From NCBI RefSeq assembly GCF_005405465.1, contig NZ_BJEC01000013.1:1-64000 (forward strand): 64,000 nt of DNA, given 5' to 3'. Position 1 is the first letter of the stretch. Each line of letters starts with the position of its first letter. The notes beneath the pieces were generated by a model. That model was not told where the DNA came from. It saw only the letters and a program-made list of their open reading frames with translations, and ran no database searches. The stretch comes from Weissella thailandensis. Its GTDB lineage: Bacteria > Bacillota > Bacilli > Lactobacillales > Lactobacillaceae. Shown piece by piece: positions 1 through 7,714 of this stretch. A program made the position numbers and the translations under genes.

Positions 1-45
1 TAGGTACATCGTGACTGCTTCAATTTGTACTTCTTTTGAAAACAT
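1..45 (-). CDS. Transposase OrfA, N-terminal fragment (runs off the window)
   Basis: Fifteen codons are visible, MFSKEVQIEAVTMYL, starting at the ATG complementary to 43-45. The Ser-Lys-Glu...Glu-Ala-Val pattern is typical of the first helix of IS3-family OrfA proteins. No conclusion about integrity is possible because the rest lies outside the window. Confidence 0.5.
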   Translation of the reverse strand, partial: MFSKEVQIEAVTMYL

Positions 46-97
46 AGTAAAACCCCGTAAGTTTTGGAAATTACTCCAACTTACGGGGTTCAGTTCA
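1..97 (-). mobile_element. End of an IS3-family (IS150-like) insertion sequence, cut by the window edge
   Basis: Read on the minus strand, position 97 begins TGAACTGAACCCCGTAAGTT, which resembles the TGAACTGACCCC-type terminal repeats of the IS150 group. About 50 bases further in, an ATG at 45-43 opens a frame reading MFSKEVQIEAVTMYL, like the N-terminus of an IS3-family OrfA helix-turn-helix protein. A 13-bp perfect hairpin (51-63 with 78-90) lies between the tip and the ORF. Only the end of the element is in view, so family assignment is by pattern and the target duplication cannot be checked. Confidence 0.7.
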
Positions 98-156
98 CCC
101 AACCCTTTTATGTTTAAAGTGTATTTGTTATATGCTTGGTAATTTGAGCGCAAGTT

Positions 157-531
157 TTAACCTTGCGTCGTTATCATCATCGTCACAATCGATGTTGATG
201 TCTGCTGCTGTGTCTCTTCAATTAAAGTCGTGACTGTCCAAGTTTGGATACGGTGACCTAATTTGATAGGGGTTGCAACGGCAAGCAAGGTGCCCTCTGT
301 TGCTGCGTTTAAATGATGAGTATGAATATCGACACCAACTGGCACTTGATTTGGATCAGTCAAACTAGCCTTGGCTCCTAAACTGGCAGCAGTTTCGGCA
401 AGAAAAGCATTGATACCACCATGCACGATGCCATAAGGTTGCTTGATATTGTCGGTGATCTGTAAACGCACGATTGTTTTTTCAGCGGTGACCAGATCAT
501 TTGTGACATTTAAAAATTTCAGTGCATCCAT
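157..531 (-). CDS. menI: Hotdog-fold thioesterase, probable DHNA-CoA thioesterase MenI
   Basis: A 124-residue PaaI-type hotdog thioesterase. The active-site segment YGIVHGG lies at residues 33-39, with a Glu at 46 on the following long helix in the usual catalytic place. The family hydrolyses acyl-CoA esters. Because the gene is divergent from menB (DHNA-CoA synthase) across 132 bp and menE follows, the likely substrate is 1,4-dihydroxy-2-naphthoyl-CoA, which makes this the MenI step of menaquinone synthesis. The start at 531 has a GAGGT ribosome site just upstream. The fold is clear from sequence; the substrate is inferred from neighbours, and a general PaaI thioesterase remains possible. 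Confidence 0.75.
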   Translation of the reverse strand: MDALKFLNVTNDLVTAEKTIVRLQITDNIKQPYGIVHGGINAFLAETAASLGAKASLTDPNQVPVGVDIHTHHLNAATEGTLLAVATPIKLGHRIQTWTVTTLIEETQQQTSTSIVTMMITTQG

Positions 532-586
532 GGTAATACCTCACGTTTAAATATAGAATATAATTAATCATCATTTTAATATTAAT

Positions 587-615
587 TTGGAAAAAATAAT
601 AGAAAAGATTATAAT
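587..615 (+). promoter_or_regulatory. Predicted sigma-A promoter of menB
   Basis: TTGGAA at 587-592 and TATAAT at 610-615 are separated by 17 bases, in the AT-rich divergent menI/menB interval and about 50 bases before the menB start. Confidence 0.55.
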
Positions 616-663
616 GCATTAGTAGCATATAAGAGATAAAAAATAGGAAGTGGCAAAATAAAT

Positions 664-1482
664 ATGACAGTAGAATGGTCAACAGTTAAAGAATACTCAG
701 AAATTTTCTTTGAACGTGCTGATGCGATTGCTAAGATTACCATGAATAATCCACGCCATCACAATGCGTTCACACCTGACATGGTTCAAGAAATGATCGA
801 CGCTTTTTCAATTGCGCGTGATGATGCATCAATTGGTGTGATTATTTTGACTGGAGAAGGGGATAAGGCCTTTTCATCTGGTGGTGATCAATCAGTACGT
901 GGTAATGGTGGTTATGTTGGACATGATCACATTGCTCGTTTGAATGTTTTGGACTTACAACACTTGATGCGGATTATTCCTAAGCCAATCATTGCGATGG
1001 TTAAGGGTTGGTCAGTCGGTGGCGGTAACATTTTGCAATTAGTTTGTGATTTGACGATTGCTGCTGATAATGCCATGTTTGGACAAACTGGTCCCAAGGT
1101 TGGTTCATTCGATGCCGGTTATGGTTCAGGTTACCTAGCACGTGTTATTGGTCATAAGCGCGCAAAGGAAGTTTGGTTCTTGAACAAGTTCTATACTGCT
1201 CAAGAAGCTTATGATATGAACTGGATCAATCGTGTGGTTCCTTTGGCTGAAGTTGAAGATGCAACCATTGAGTGGGCAAATATCATTCTACAAAAGTCAC
1301 CAACTGCCTTGCGCTTTATTAAGGCTGCCATGAATGCTGATACAGATGGTTTGGCTGGTTTGCAACAATTTGCTGGTGATGCCACAATGTTGTACTACAC
1401 AACTGACGAAGGAAAAGAAGGTAAGAACGCCTTCCTTGAAAAGCGTAAACCAGACTTTAACAAGTATCCAAAATTCCCATAA
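664..1482 (+). CDS. menB: 1,4-dihydroxy-2-naphthoyl-CoA synthase (MenB)
   Basis: 272 residues, crotonase fold, full length. It closes the second ring of the naphthoquinone by converting o-succinylbenzoyl-CoA to DHNA-CoA. Seen: SSGGDQS at 71-77, the MenB-specific loop with GYVG near 83-86, the oxyanion segment GWSVGGG near 115-121, and [12 protein letters not shown] at 139-150. The QTG triplet at 141-143 is the form found in bicarbonate-dependent (E. coli-type) MenB; in the mycobacterial type an Asp replaces the Gly. The C-terminal stretch ([17 protein letters not shown]) is also MenB-like and rules out a general enoyl-CoA hydratase. AGGAAGTGG precedes the start. menE follows behind a hairpin terminator. 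Confidence 0.93.
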   Translation: MTVEWSTVKEYSEIFFERADAIAKITMNNPRHHNAFTPDMVQEMIDAFSIARDDASIGVIILTGEGDKAFSSGGDQSVRGNGGYVGHDHIARLNVLDLQHLMRIIPKPIIAMVKGWSVGGGNILQLVCDLTIAADNAMFGQTGPKVGSFDAGYGSGYLARVIGHKRAKEVWFLNKFYTAQEAYDMNWINRVVPLAEVEDATIEWANIILQKSPTALRFIKAAMNADTDGLAGLQQFAGDATMLYYTTDEGKEGKNAFLEKRKPDFNKYPKFP

Positions 1483-1493
1483 AAAATATTAGG

Positions 1494-1536
1494 ACTCGGT
1501 ATGTGACAAGTGATTGTCAGTTATCGAGTTTTTTGT
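1494..1536 (+). terminator. Terminator between menB and menE
   Basis: ACTCG at 1494 pairs with CGAGT ending at 1529, and TGACAA/TTGTCA extends the stem with two mismatches; a T run follows at 1529-1534. It would uncouple or attenuate menE from menB transcription. Confidence 0.65.
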
Positions 1537-1572
1537 TCTAGTTTGCTTTAAAAAATTAATAGAAGGAATATT

Positions 1573-3024
1573 ATGGAAAATTGGCTAACAAAACGTGCCC
1601 AGTTATCACCTGATCGACTAGCCGTTCAGTATCAGGAAACAAAGTTAACTTTCGCACAGATGAAAGAAAAGGTGCAGCGCATTGCAACCCAATTAGCGCA
1701 ATTTGCACAAGATGAAGAACGCATTGCGGTGATTACGTCAAATCAACTTCAAGGCTATTTGATGATTTTGGCTGTTCAACAACTAGGCAAAACAGTCGTG
1801 CTGATTAATCGGCGTCTATCCGCAAGAGAAATTAATTTTCAATTACAAGATGCAAGGGTTCAAGTAGTTGTCCAAGACGATGATTTTGCATTGGCGTTGT
1901 CAGTTGATCAACAAGTATCTTTTACTGAAGTCTTAGCAAGACCGGTAACCACACTCATTGAACCAGTTGCCGAGTTTGATTTAGATGCAGTGACATCAAT
2001 TATGTATACATCTGGAACGACTGGTAATCCTAAAGGGGTCATGCAAACTTTCGGGAATCACTTTTATTCAGCCGTAGGTTCAGCGCTGAATTTAGGTATT
2101 ATGGCGGATGATGTTTGGCTGGCGGTAGTCCCAATCTTTCATATTAGCGGTTTGTCGATTATGATGCGTTCGCTTATTTACGGTATGGGGGTACGCTTAT
2201 TCGAAAAGTTTGATGTTCACGCGATTAACCACGCATTATTGAATGGTGAAGTGACAACAATTTCTGTGGTTCCTATGATGTTAACGCAATTATTAGCTGA
2301 ACTACCAGCCAATGCTCGTTATCATAAAAATTTCCGCACAATGTTACTGGGTGGTGGACCAACTGACTTAACGACCTTGCAACGGGCAAAAGCAGCTGGT
2401 ATTGAAGTCGTGCAGTCGTATGGTATGACGGAAACTGCTTCGCAAGTCATTGCTTTGGATGCAGCGAATGCACAACGAAAACTAGGTTCAGCAGGTAAGC
2501 CGTTATTCCCTGTCTCAATTCGTGTTGCCCACCAAGATGACCAACAGCATGGACGTATTCAAATTAAATCACCAACATTGGCCGTGGGGTACTTAAATCA
2601 ACCCGAAAAGTATGCCAACACATTTGAAGATGGTTGGTTTGATACTGGTGATATGGGTTGGTTGGATGATGAAGGCTTCTTATTTATTGATGGTCGTGAG
2701 GGCGATATGATTTCATCCGGTGGTGAAAATGTCTTTCCAGATGAAATTGAATCAATTTATGCGAAGTTAGATGAAATCAAGCAAATTGCGGTGGTTGGTG
2801 TCCCAGATAAAAAGTGGGGCGCAGTACCGGTAGCTTTTGTTACCTTTAAGGATGGCCAAACATTATCACGACAAGCATTACGTGACTTTGGTCGCGATAT
2901 GTTGGCCCATTATAAAGTGCCTGCTCATTTTTACAAGGCGACAGACTTCCCACGTACAGCTAGTGGTAAAGTGCAACGACATAAATTACGCGATTTGCTT
3001 GCAAACGCATCAGAAATAGAATAA
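1573..3024 (+). CDS. menE: o-succinylbenzoate-CoA ligase (MenE)
   Basis: 483-residue ANL-superfamily adenylating enzyme. It activates o-succinylbenzoate with ATP and CoA to give the MenB substrate. Seen: the P-loop YTSGTTGNPKGV at about 145-156, the A5 region SYGMTE at about 282-287, the TGD motif at about 357-359, GREGDMISSGGENVFPDEIE at about 373-392 and the C-terminal catalytic lysine in ASGKVQR near 463. Length suits MenE (about 450-490) and is short for a long-chain acyl-CoA ligase. AGAAGG lies 8 bases before the ATG. Substrate is assigned from menB and menI next door. Confidence 0.88.
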   Translation: MENWLTKRAQLSPDRLAVQYQETKLTFAQMKEKVQRIATQLAQFAQDEERIAVITSNQLQGYLMILAVQQLGKTVVLINRRLSAREINFQLQDARVQVVVQDDDFALALSVDQQVSFTEVLARPVTTLIEPVAEFDLDAVTSIMYTSGTTGNPKGVMQTFGNHFYSAVGSALNLGIMADDVWLAVVPIFHISGLSIMMRSLIYGMGVRLFEKFDVHAINHALLNGEVTTISVVPMMLTQLLAELPANARYHKNFRTMLLGGGPTDLTTLQRAKAAGIEVVQSYGMTETASQVIALDAANAQRKLGSAGKPLFPVSIRVAHQDDQQHGRIQIKSPTLAVGYLNQPEKYANTFEDGWFDTGDMGWLDDEGFLFIDGREGDMISSGGENVFPDEIESIYAKLDEIKQIAVVGVPDKKWGAVPVAFVTFKDGQTLSRQALRDFGRDMLAHYKVPAHFYKATDFPRTASGKVQRHKLRDLLANASEIE

Positions 3025-3033
3025 GCATTATCC

Positions 3034-3061
3034 TTGAATTTTCTAAATGAGCTACTATAAT
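3034..3061 (+). promoter_or_regulatory. Predicted promoter of the hairpin-rich unit
   Basis: TTGAAT at 3034-3039 and TATAAT at 3056-3061, 16 bases apart, just after menE. Transcription would begin near 3068 and run into the terminator at 3222-3257. Confidence 0.5.
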
Positions 3062-3065
3062 AGTT

Positions 3066-3257
3066 GGTAATCTAGGAAAGGGGGTGATACGTTTTGGCAG
3101 ATATACACAATCAACGAAACGTATCGCCCTTGTAAAAGGAAACAAGGGCGATACGTTCTGTATAATTTAGTAGATAACTACTAAATAGATTATGCGGATT
3201 GTAATATAACAGCATAATCTGAATGGTTGGGTCACAATGTTGTCCCAACCATTTTTT
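3066..3257 (+). ncRNA. Candidate structured RNA with competing hairpins and a tiny ORF
   Basis: About 190 bases with its own promoter and terminator and no ordinary gene. A 16-bp perfect stem pairs 3118-3133 with 3142-3157 (8-base loop). The first arm can instead pair with 3081-3094 (GGG, then GATACGTTT, one G-U), so the two folds exclude each other. Two further perfect 9-bp stems follow: 3165-3173 with 3178-3186, and 3187-3195 with 3212-3220. The alternative fold would cover the strong ribosome site AAAGGGGGTGAT (3078-3089). This fits an attenuator-like switch or a small RNA. I recognise no known family. Confidence 0.45.
3084..3170 (+). CDS. Possible 28-residue basic small protein (or a 13-codon leader in another frame)
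   Basis: A GTG at 3084 reads 28 codons to TAG at 3168-3170, giving VIRFGRYTQSTKRIALVKG followed by NKGDTFCII, with AGGA six bases upstream. A competing reading starts at TTG 3094 (MADIHNQRNVSPL, stop at 3133-3135) with AAAGGGGGTGAT as ribosome site. Both lie on the arms of the switchable hairpins, so either could be a regulatory leader peptide. Neither resembles a protein I know; coding is a guess based on ribosome sites only. Confidence 0.25.
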   Translation: MIRFGRYTQSTKRIALVKGNKGDTFCII

Positions 3258-3258
3258 G
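3222..3258 (+). terminator. Terminator (TTGGG/CCCAA stem type)
   Basis: AATGGTTGGG (3222-3231) pairs with CCCAACCATT (3244-3253), followed by six T. It belongs to the recurrent stem family seen throughout this window and ends the hairpin-rich unit. Confidence 0.85.
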
Positions 3259-3342
3259 TCTCGCTCTTTTTTTATAAATGTCTATCCATGTTATAATCGT
3301 AGATAGTTTATAATTTATGTCGATAGAATGAGGTGTTAAAAA

Positions 3343-3864
3343 ATGGAAATCATTGATGTTACGCCAAAGACTGAAGCAGACTGGGAACGTATTTACCTTG
3401 AAGCATTCCCAGAATATGAGCAACGTCCCATTGCGGATCTCGTTGCAATGTCTGATCAACAGAGTGGCACAAGGATGCAAGTGGTTACTGATGAAGATCA
3501 GGTAATTGGTGTTTTGTATTTGTGTGAAATTGGTGTGGACAAAGCGTTTGTGCTATATTTTGCGATGGATGCAAAAATTCAAAGCAAGGGTTATGGTAGC
3601 CGTGCCTTAGCTATTTTGAAAGAACGTTATCCAAAAGGTTTGATTTTGGAAGCTGAAAAGACTGGCCACCAAGCAGAAAATGAAGAGCAACGTGTTAAGC
3701 GTTATGCCTTCTACAAGCGTAATGGATTCGAGGATAAGCAATTGCTTTCTGAAAATTCTGGTGGTATTTTCCACCTACTAGCAACTACGGAAGATGTTAC
3801 GGCAACGGAGTATTTGCAGGCTATGCAAACATTGTCAATTGACGCAGTTATCCGTAGAGGATAG
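3343..3864 (+). CDS. GNAT family N-acetyltransferase
   Basis: 173 residues. It contains a GNAT acyl-CoA fold: a central beta strand (AFVLYFAMD) followed by the acetyl-CoA loop KIQSKGYGSRAL at about 84-95, then a helix and the late motif RYAFYKRNGFE at about 122-132. GNAT proteins move an acetyl group from acetyl-CoA to an amine on a small molecule, antibiotic or protein; the substrate cannot be read here. GAGGTG lies 7-12 bases before the start and a TATAAT at 3292-3297 can drive it. It stands alone between two terminators. Confidence 0.8.
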   Translation: MEIIDVTPKTEADWERIYLEAFPEYEQRPIADLVAMSDQQSGTRMQVVTDEDQVIGVLYLCEIGVDKAFVLYFAMDAKIQSKGYGSRALAILKERYPKGLILEAEKTGHQAENEEQRVKRYAFYKRNGFEDKQLLSENSGGIFHLLATTEDVTATEYLQAMQTLSIDAVIRRG

Positions 3865-3895
3865 GGAATTAAAATAGAATTAACATGTTTATTGA

Positions 3896-3941
3896 CCCGA
3901 AAACTGACCAGACTGTTTGGCAAGTTTTCGGGATTTTTTTG
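3896..3941 (+). terminator. Terminator after the GNAT gene
   Basis: CCCGAAAACT (3896-3905) pairs perfectly with AGTTTTCGGG (3923-3932), followed by a T-rich run. Confidence 0.9.
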
Positions 3942-4131
3942 TTTTTTCTAAAGAAAGTCCTATTTAATGGATTTTTCAGGTAAAATAAGTCTTAATAAAT
4001 GTATTGTATTATGGTCGATAAGTAGTGGTATGTGCCCAAGTTGATATGTTTTAATATAGTAGGTCAATTAGGACAGAAAATGGGTTGCTAGACACGTACG
4101 TCAAGGTAGGTTTAGAAAGGTAGGATTATTT

Positions 4132-5487
4132 ATGGCACAGAATGGGCTTAAGCCAAGCATTAGCACATTAGGAATTATTTCCTTAGGTGCTGGTGGTGTA
4201 ATTGGTAGTAGTTGGATTTATACAAATAGTCAGTTTTTCCACCAATATGGTGCGGGTGGAGAAATTTTTGGTTTATTAGCGGCATCAGTATTAGCAATTC
4301 TGGTTTCGCTGTCATTTGCCGAGTTATCAACGGTTTATCCTAAAGCAGGTGGTGAAGTTGTTTATGGGTATGAGGCCTTTGGTAAAAAGGGTGGTATGTT
4401 TGCCGGTTGGGCATTGCTCGGGTCGTACCTAAGTGCGTTAGCCTTTTATGTTACAGCATCTAGTATGTTACTTTCACAGATTATTCCGAAAATTGCGACT
4501 GGACCAACTTACTCGTTTGCAGGGGTTAAAGTTCACTATACAGAATTAATTTTGGGAGTATTGATTACATTATTTATCTTCGCGATTAATTATCGTGGTG
4601 CAAACCTGACAAGTAATGTGCAAATCGTGTTATTTATTCTACTAGTTGTTATTGGAGTGGTCTTGGTTGTTGTGGGCTTTAGTCATGGGAAACCAAGTAA
4701 CTTTTGGCCAGCATTCTATGATCATCAAGCTAAAACACCTGAAATCTTTCGTTTTATTTTGCCAGCAATGACGTTTTTGACTGGTTGGGAATCAATCGGT
4801 GTGATGGCTGAAGAGGTGAAAACCCCAGCACGAAAAATTGGGCGCATCGTTGTGATTGCTATTATGATTGCCTCAGCTTATTATCTATTAGTGCTCCTAG
4901 CATCAGCTTGGATTCACCCATGGCAAAGTACTGCAACCATGGAAATGGGAACAATTGATGCATTTAAGGCAGAAGGCTTTCCGATCTTGGGGACAGCGGC
5001 CTTTGTTATCTCTTTCTTAGGATTGGGAACAAGTTTCTTAGCATTGTTCTCAGCAGCACCACGGTTGATTTATTCATTAGCTGAACAAAAAATCTTGCCA
5101 AGCTACTTTGCTAATGTACATCCAAAGTATGGTACACCTAGTCGTGCTATCGTAATGACCTTAGTATTGGTATTATCTCTTGGCTGGTTAGGAAAAGGTG
5201 CGCTAACGTATTTCTTGGATATTGGTGGTTTCTTAACGGCTTTAGCCTGGGGAATCAACGCCTTTAATTTGTTAGCTATCCGTAAGAAGTATCCTGATTT
5301 AAAGGGTGGGTTCCGTATTAAGCATTTATCACTGCCCGTTATTGGTGGTGTGATTGCTATTCTAATTGCATTATCTACTATTATTCCGGGTACATCAGTT
5401 TCCCTAGTTTGGCCTTACGAATACGTTATTTTGGGTATTTGGGTCATTATCGGATTAATTAGTTATGTTGCAGGCAAGAAAAAGTAG
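4132..5487 (+). CDS. APC-superfamily amino-acid permease
   Basis: 451 residues with about 12 predicted membrane helices. The N-terminus LGIISLGAGGVIGSSWIY has the unwound helix 1 Gly pattern that binds the amino-acid backbone in this family, and FGLLAASVLAILVSLSFAELSTVYPKAGGEVVY is a canonical helix 2 with its PKAGG loop. ESIGVMAEEVKTPAR matches the conserved loop after helix 6. The helix 1 GVIGSSW variant resembles the less-studied YhdG/GadC-like branches. The amino acid carried cannot be named. It forms a single-gene unit with an AGGTAGG-type ribosome site and its own terminator. Confidence 0.85.
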   Translation: MAQNGLKPSISTLGIISLGAGGVIGSSWIYTNSQFFHQYGAGGEIFGLLAASVLAILVSLSFAELSTVYPKAGGEVVYGYEAFGKKGGMFAGWALLGSYLSALAFYVTASSMLLSQIIPKIATGPTYSFAGVKVHYTELILGVLITLFIFAINYRGANLTSNVQIVLFILLVVIGVVLVVVGFSHGKPSNFWPAFYDHQAKTPEIFRFILPAMTFLTGWESIGVMAEEVKTPARKIGRIVVIAIMIASAYYLLVLLASAWIHPWQSTATMEMGTIDAFKAEGFPILGTAAFVISFLGLGTSFLALFSAAPRLIYSLAEQKILPSYFANVHPKYGTPSRAIVMTLVLVLSLGWLGKGALTYFLDIGGFLTALAWGINAFNLLAIRKKYPDLKGGFRIKHLSLPVIGGVIAILIALSTIIPGTSVSLVWPYEYVILGIWVIIGLISYVAGKKK

Positions 5488-5517
5488 CCGTTTATCAATT
5501 AATAAATTTTAAACATT

Positions 5518-5560
5518 AAACAAACTGTGCCATTTTCTTTGGTAGCAGTTTGTTTTTTTG
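5518..5560 (+). terminator. Terminator after the permease
   Basis: AAACAAACTG (5518-5527) pairs with CAGTTTGTTT (5546-5555), followed by T. Confidence 0.9.
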
Positions 5561-5592
5561 TGCAAGAAAGTGCTCTATAATATGAGATAGGA

Positions 5593-5619
5593 ACCTTAAA
5601 TATTTAAGGTATAAATAAG
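5593..5619 (+). promoter_or_regulatory. Perfect 18-bp palindrome overlapping a possible CiaR direct repeat
   Basis: ACCTTAAATATTTAAGGT at 5593-5610 is a perfect palindrome. Overlapping it, TTTAAG (5603-5608), five bases, then AATAAG (5614-5619) is one base off the streptococcal CiaR site (TTAAG-N5-TTTAAG type). It lies about 85 bp before the CiaR-like gene, suggesting autoregulation. Confidence 0.5.
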
Positions 5620-5699
5620 TTGAAAATAGGTAGTTTTTAAGGTTCAGTGTTTATATTGAAAATAACAAAACTAACAAGTACAAGAGGGATGGTAACATT

Positions 5700-6395
5700 A
5701 TGGCAGAAAATACGGTTAAATTATTAATTGTTGAGGATGACTATGCGTTGAATGACACAGTGAAAGAAACAATTTCTGACCTAGGTGAAGTTGTTCAGGT
5801 CCACGATGGCAATGAAGGCTGGTTTGAAATTGAGTCAGGGGTATATGATGCAGTCGTTTTGGATGTGATGTTACCTGGACAAGATGGTTTCACTATTTTG
5901 AAAAAGGCTAAGGAACAGTTTCCAAATTTGCCAGTGCTGATGCTGACAGCTAAGGGTGAAATAGCTGATAAAATGCAAGGATTTGACCTAGGTGCTGATG
6001 AATATATTACGAAGCCATTCTATAAAGAAGAACTTTTGGCACGTTTAAAGACGTTATTACGTCATACAGGTGTGCTTGGACAAGATGGCGCATTGGAAGT
6101 TGGTAATGTACAAATTTATGTGGATCAACACAAGGTGTTAGTTGATGACACAGAAGTTAGTTTGCAAGGTCGTGAATTTGGTCTGTTAGTATACTTAGTG
6201 CAACACGTGGGCCAAATAGTTACCAAGGATCAAATCTTTGATCGACTATGGGGATTTGATTCTGATACATCTTTGACGGTGGTTGAAGTTTACATGTCTA
6301 ACTTGAGAAAGAACTTGCGTCAAGCGGAGGCCCAAGTTAATATCAAAACATTGCGTAATGTGGGATACACACTGAGCGCAACGACTGAGGAATAA
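5700..6395 (+). CDS. ciaR: OmpR-family response regulator, CiaR-like
   Basis: 231 residues. The receiver domain has the acidic pair VEDD (11-14), phospho-acceptor Asp55 in LDVMLP and Lys105 in TKPFY. The winged-helix DNA-binding domain follows from about 130. The stretches ESGVYDAVVLDVMLP and QIFDRLWGFDSDT plus TVVEVYMSNLRK closely match streptococcal CiaR, more than PhoP or WalR. In streptococci CiaR controls cell-wall stress, beta-lactam tolerance and competence. It shares one base with the kinase start (TAATG), so the pair is translationally coupled. The assignment is from remembered family sequence, so CiaR-like is safer than orthology. Confidence 0.82.
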   Translation: MAENTVKLLIVEDDYALNDTVKETISDLGEVVQVHDGNEGWFEIESGVYDAVVLDVMLPGQDGFTILKKAKEQFPNLPVLMLTAKGEIADKMQGFDLGADEYITKPFYKEELLARLKTLLRHTGVLGQDGALEVGNVQIYVDQHKVLVDDTEVSLQGREFGLLVYLVQHVGQIVTKDQIFDRLWGFDSDTSLTVVEVYMSNLRKNLRQAEAQVNIKTLRNVGYTLSATTEE

Positions 6396-7630
6396 TGGCC
6401 AAAACGAAACTGGCTGAAAAGCAACACCATTGTTTTAACAAACTAAGACTACCAAAGTGGCTACAGAGAATCCGCGCTTCATTGTCACAACAGGTTAAAA
6501 TGACTATTTTAATGGTGGTTGGCTTTACTTTAGTTTTCGTTTTGATCGGTACCTTTTCAATTAGCCAATTCCGAACAGTGATGTATGGTAATGCCCAATC
6601 ACGTGTGGAAAGTGCTTTTGATGTACAAGCAAACCGCTTTGATCGGCCCGTTGTCCAAAACGAAACGGCACAGATTACCGATTATGTGGGTGCCTTTCAA
6701 AAGACGTTGGATTTACCTAAATCTAATCACGTATATTTGCGTGAATATCGGGGCAGCTGGTATTTTTTCAATCGTAAGGGTAGTGAGTTGGCCTATGTTG
6801 ATGTCACGGCAGAGCATGATTTAGTAGAATCATATCAGACGCGTTTGTTTTGGATTTATGTGTTATCTGAATTAGCACTATTACTGATGGGAATGGCATT
6901 AACGAGAGCTAATATGCGTCCAATTATTCGGTCATGGAATCAGCAGCGGACATTTGTCGCTGATGCTGCGCATGAATTTAAAACACCGATGACGGTTATT
7001 CAAAATAATTTGGAACGTATGTTGGAACATCCAAATGATACGGTAATGGATCAAGTCGAAAGCGTTGCCAATGCATTGACTGAAGTTAGACATTTGAATC
7101 ATCTAACCGGAGATTTATTGACCCTTTCACAGGCCGATGCGGATATTCCAATGTTCGAGTTTGAAGAAATGGATTTGGCTAAGACGGTTCGTGAAGTTGG
7201 TGATATTTATGAATACAATGCCAATGAAAAACAACAAACGTTGCAAGTTGATGTCCCAGAAACGTTACCAATTATTGGGGATGCTCAGCGTCTACGTCAA
7301 CTGTTGGTGATTCTTACTGATAATGCGCAAAAGTATGCTGGTGAAGGGGCCAGTGTCACTATTACTGCGGCTGCAACAAGCAGTGGGGTCAAGTTGACAG
7401 TAGCGGACACTGGTAAAGGTGTCTCAGAAGAGGATAAGAAACACTTATTTGATCGTTTCTATCGAATTGACAAAGCTCGCTCACGTTCAACTGGTGGTCA
7501 TGGTTTAGGGCTGTCGATTGCGAAATGGGTCGTACAAGGACATCGTGGGACGATTGAAATCTTGGATAATAAACCACACGGTACGATCTTTAAGATGTTA
7601 ATTCCAAAAGGTCAAAAAAGTGCCTCATAA
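6395..7630 (+). CDS. ciaH: Sensor histidine kinase, CiaH-like
   Basis: 411 residues, partner of the overlapping regulator. There are two membrane helices (about 36-56 and 151-170) around an external domain of about 95 residues. The dimerisation box is FVADAAHEFKTPMT with phospho-His193. The ATPase domain shows DNAQKYA (N box), ADTGKGV (G1), LFDRFYRID and a GGHGLGLSIA G2 box. The external domain is the size expected of CiaH and has no recognisable ligand fold. It is likely to autophosphorylate at the membrane and pass phosphate to the regulator's Asp55. Confidence 0.82.
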   Translation: MAKTKLAEKQHHCFNKLRLPKWLQRIRASLSQQVKMTILMVVGFTLVFVLIGTFSISQFRTVMYGNAQSRVESAFDVQANRFDRPVVQNETAQITDYVGAFQKTLDLPKSNHVYLREYRGSWYFFNRKGSELAYVDVTAEHDLVESYQTRLFWIYVLSELALLLMGMALTRANMRPIIRSWNQQRTFVADAAHEFKTPMTVIQNNLERMLEHPNDTVMDQVESVANALTEVRHLNHLTGDLLTLSQADADIPMFEFEEMDLAKTVREVGDIYEYNANEKQQTLQVDVPETLPIIGDAQRLRQLLVILTDNAQKYAGEGASVTITAAATSSGVKLTVADTGKGVSEEDKKHLFDRFYRIDKARSRSTGGHGLGLSIAKWVVQGHRGTIEILDNKPHGTIFKMLIPKGQKSAS

Positions 7631-7643
7631 TGTGATTTGTGAA

Positions 7644-7690
7644 AAAAGACAGGTAAGAAAAATCCTAGGATTCTTCTTACCTGTCTTTTA
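7644..7690. terminator. Bidirectional terminator between ciaH and rpiA
   Basis: AAAAGACAGGTAAGAA (7644-7659) pairs perfectly with TTCTTACCTGTCTTTT (7674-7689). Flanking A and T runs allow use from both converging genes. Confidence 0.9.
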
Positions 7691-7714
7691 ATTTACGTTT
7701 CCTCAGCTATTTAA

